DNA from: Nitrospirae bacterium GWC2_42_7
Lineage (GTDB): Bacteria > Nitrospirota > Thermodesulfovibrionia > Thermodesulfovibrionales > UBA6898
Length of the DNA stretch: 5,963 nucleotides
Assembly: GCA_001803645.1 (NCBI GenBank)
Contig: MHDW01000016.1
Span: 830 to 6,792 of the forward strand
Reading direction: 5' to 3'
In this document: positions 5,565 to 5,963 of the stretch, in pieces
Position numbering within the stretch: position 1 is the stretch's first letter
Layout of the letters: each line of letters opens with the position of its first letter
The notes under the pieces: model-generated
Seen by the model: only the letters and a program-made list of their open reading frames with translations
Told to the model about the DNA's origin: nothing
Database searches by the model: none
Made by a program: the position numbers and the translations under genes

Positions 5565-5963
5565 TAAAGCACCCTGAATCAATAAAGGCTTTGAAGGACA
5601 TCAACGGACTTGCTCCAGATAAGCGGGTCGTCTTTGTTTCCGGTAATTTTAATATTATACATCCCGGTCATTTGCGGCTTCTCCGCTTTGCAAGAGAATG
5701 CGGTGACTTCCTGATAGTAGGCGTACTGGATGGAAGATCACCCGGGGCAATGGTACCGGAAAACCTCAGGCTGGAGGGTATTGAAGCTATAAGCTGGGTT
5801 GATTACGGATTTATTCTGCATGACACGCCAGAGACTTTCATTGAAGAACTGAAACCTGCTTTTGTTGTAAAAGGCAAAGAGCATGAGGAGAAAATTAACT
5901 CTGAAGCGGAAGCAGTCTCGAAGACAGGCGGGAAACTTATTTTTGGATCAGGGGACATCACAT
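5561..5963 (+). CDS. HldE/RfaE-type nucleotidylyltransferase domain protein, N-terminal part (3' end outside window)
   Basis: The frame opens at ATG 5561, overlapping the previous stop as ATGA, and stays open to the window edge: 134 complete codons. The protein has a cytidylyltransferase-like fold at its very N-terminus: VVFVSGNFNIIHPGHLRLL (23-41), with the HxGH nucleotide-binding motif HPGH at 34-37, then ARECGDFLIVGVLD (44-57), ELKPAFVVKGKEHE (96-109) and TGGKLIFGSGDI (122-133). The VVKGxxHE...GG pattern resembles the nucleotidylyltransferase domain of ADP-heptose synthase HldE. In E. coli HldE this domain is C-terminal, after a PfkB-type kinase; here it comes first, so the protein is either a stand-alone transferase or a fusion in reversed order with a kinase beyond the edge. 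It would activate a sugar 1-phosphate with a nucleotide. With the SIS isomerase upstream, a heptose or heptose-like sugar is the best guess. Nucleotide and sugar are undetermined. Confidence 0.82.
   Translation, partial: MIKHPESIKALKDINGLAPDKRVVFVSGNFNIIHPGHLRLLRFARECGDFLIVGVLDGRSPGAMVPENLRLEGIEAISWVDYGFILHDTPETFIEELKPAFVVKGKEHEEKINSEAEAVSKTGGKLIFGSGDIT

Overview
The window looks like part of a bacterial nucleotide-sugar and surface-polysaccharide (O-antigen, capsule or exopolysaccharide) locus. All seven protein-coding genes lie on the + strand and are tightly packed. DNA is moderately A+T-rich, and two genes start inside the stop codon of the gene before (ATGA overlaps). The host cannot be named from this sequence. 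A bipartite AlgA/ManC-type enzyme, an AlgC-like mutase, heptamer repeat arrays and CATTCCCG/CGGGAATG palindromes would fit a Gram-negative such as Nitrospirota or Desulfobacterota; that is a low-confidence guess from memory.

Layout: (1) 1-309, C-terminal end of a phosphomannomutase/phosphoglucomutase, cut by the window edge. (2) 311-1765, ManC, a fused mannose-1-phosphate guanylyltransferase/mannose-6-phosphate isomerase, carrying two in-frame short-repeat arrays. (3) 1772-2884, an FAD-dependent oxidoreductase resembling L-2-hydroxyglutarate oxidase. (4) 2881-3438, a SIS-domain sugar-phosphate isomerase resembling GmhA. (5) 3472-4470, an extended-SDR enzyme with nucleotide-sugar 4,6-dehydratase features. 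(6) 4471-4625, the only sizeable intergenic gap, mostly filled by a palindromic REP/MITE-like repeat. (7) 4626-5564, a second extended-SDR epimerase/reductase. (8) 5561 to the right edge, the N-terminus of an HldE/RfaE-type nucleotidylyltransferase, cut by the window.

How the genes may work together: the first two supply GDP-mannose (fructose-6-P to mannose-6-P to mannose-1-P to GDP-mannose). The SIS isomerase and the HldE-like nucleotidylyltransferase look like parts of a second, heptose-like activation route, and the two SDR enzymes could convert an NDP-hexose or NDP-heptose into a deoxy or epimerised sugar. The oxidoreductase is the odd member, translationally coupled to the SIS gene. No glycosyltransferase, transporter, tRNA, rRNA, CRISPR array or transposase gene is visible. 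The most unusual observations are the nine-unit heptanucleotide array inside manC, encoding three 7-residue protein repeats; the LhgO-like gene inside a sugar operon; and a YxxxR in place of YxxxK in the first SDR.
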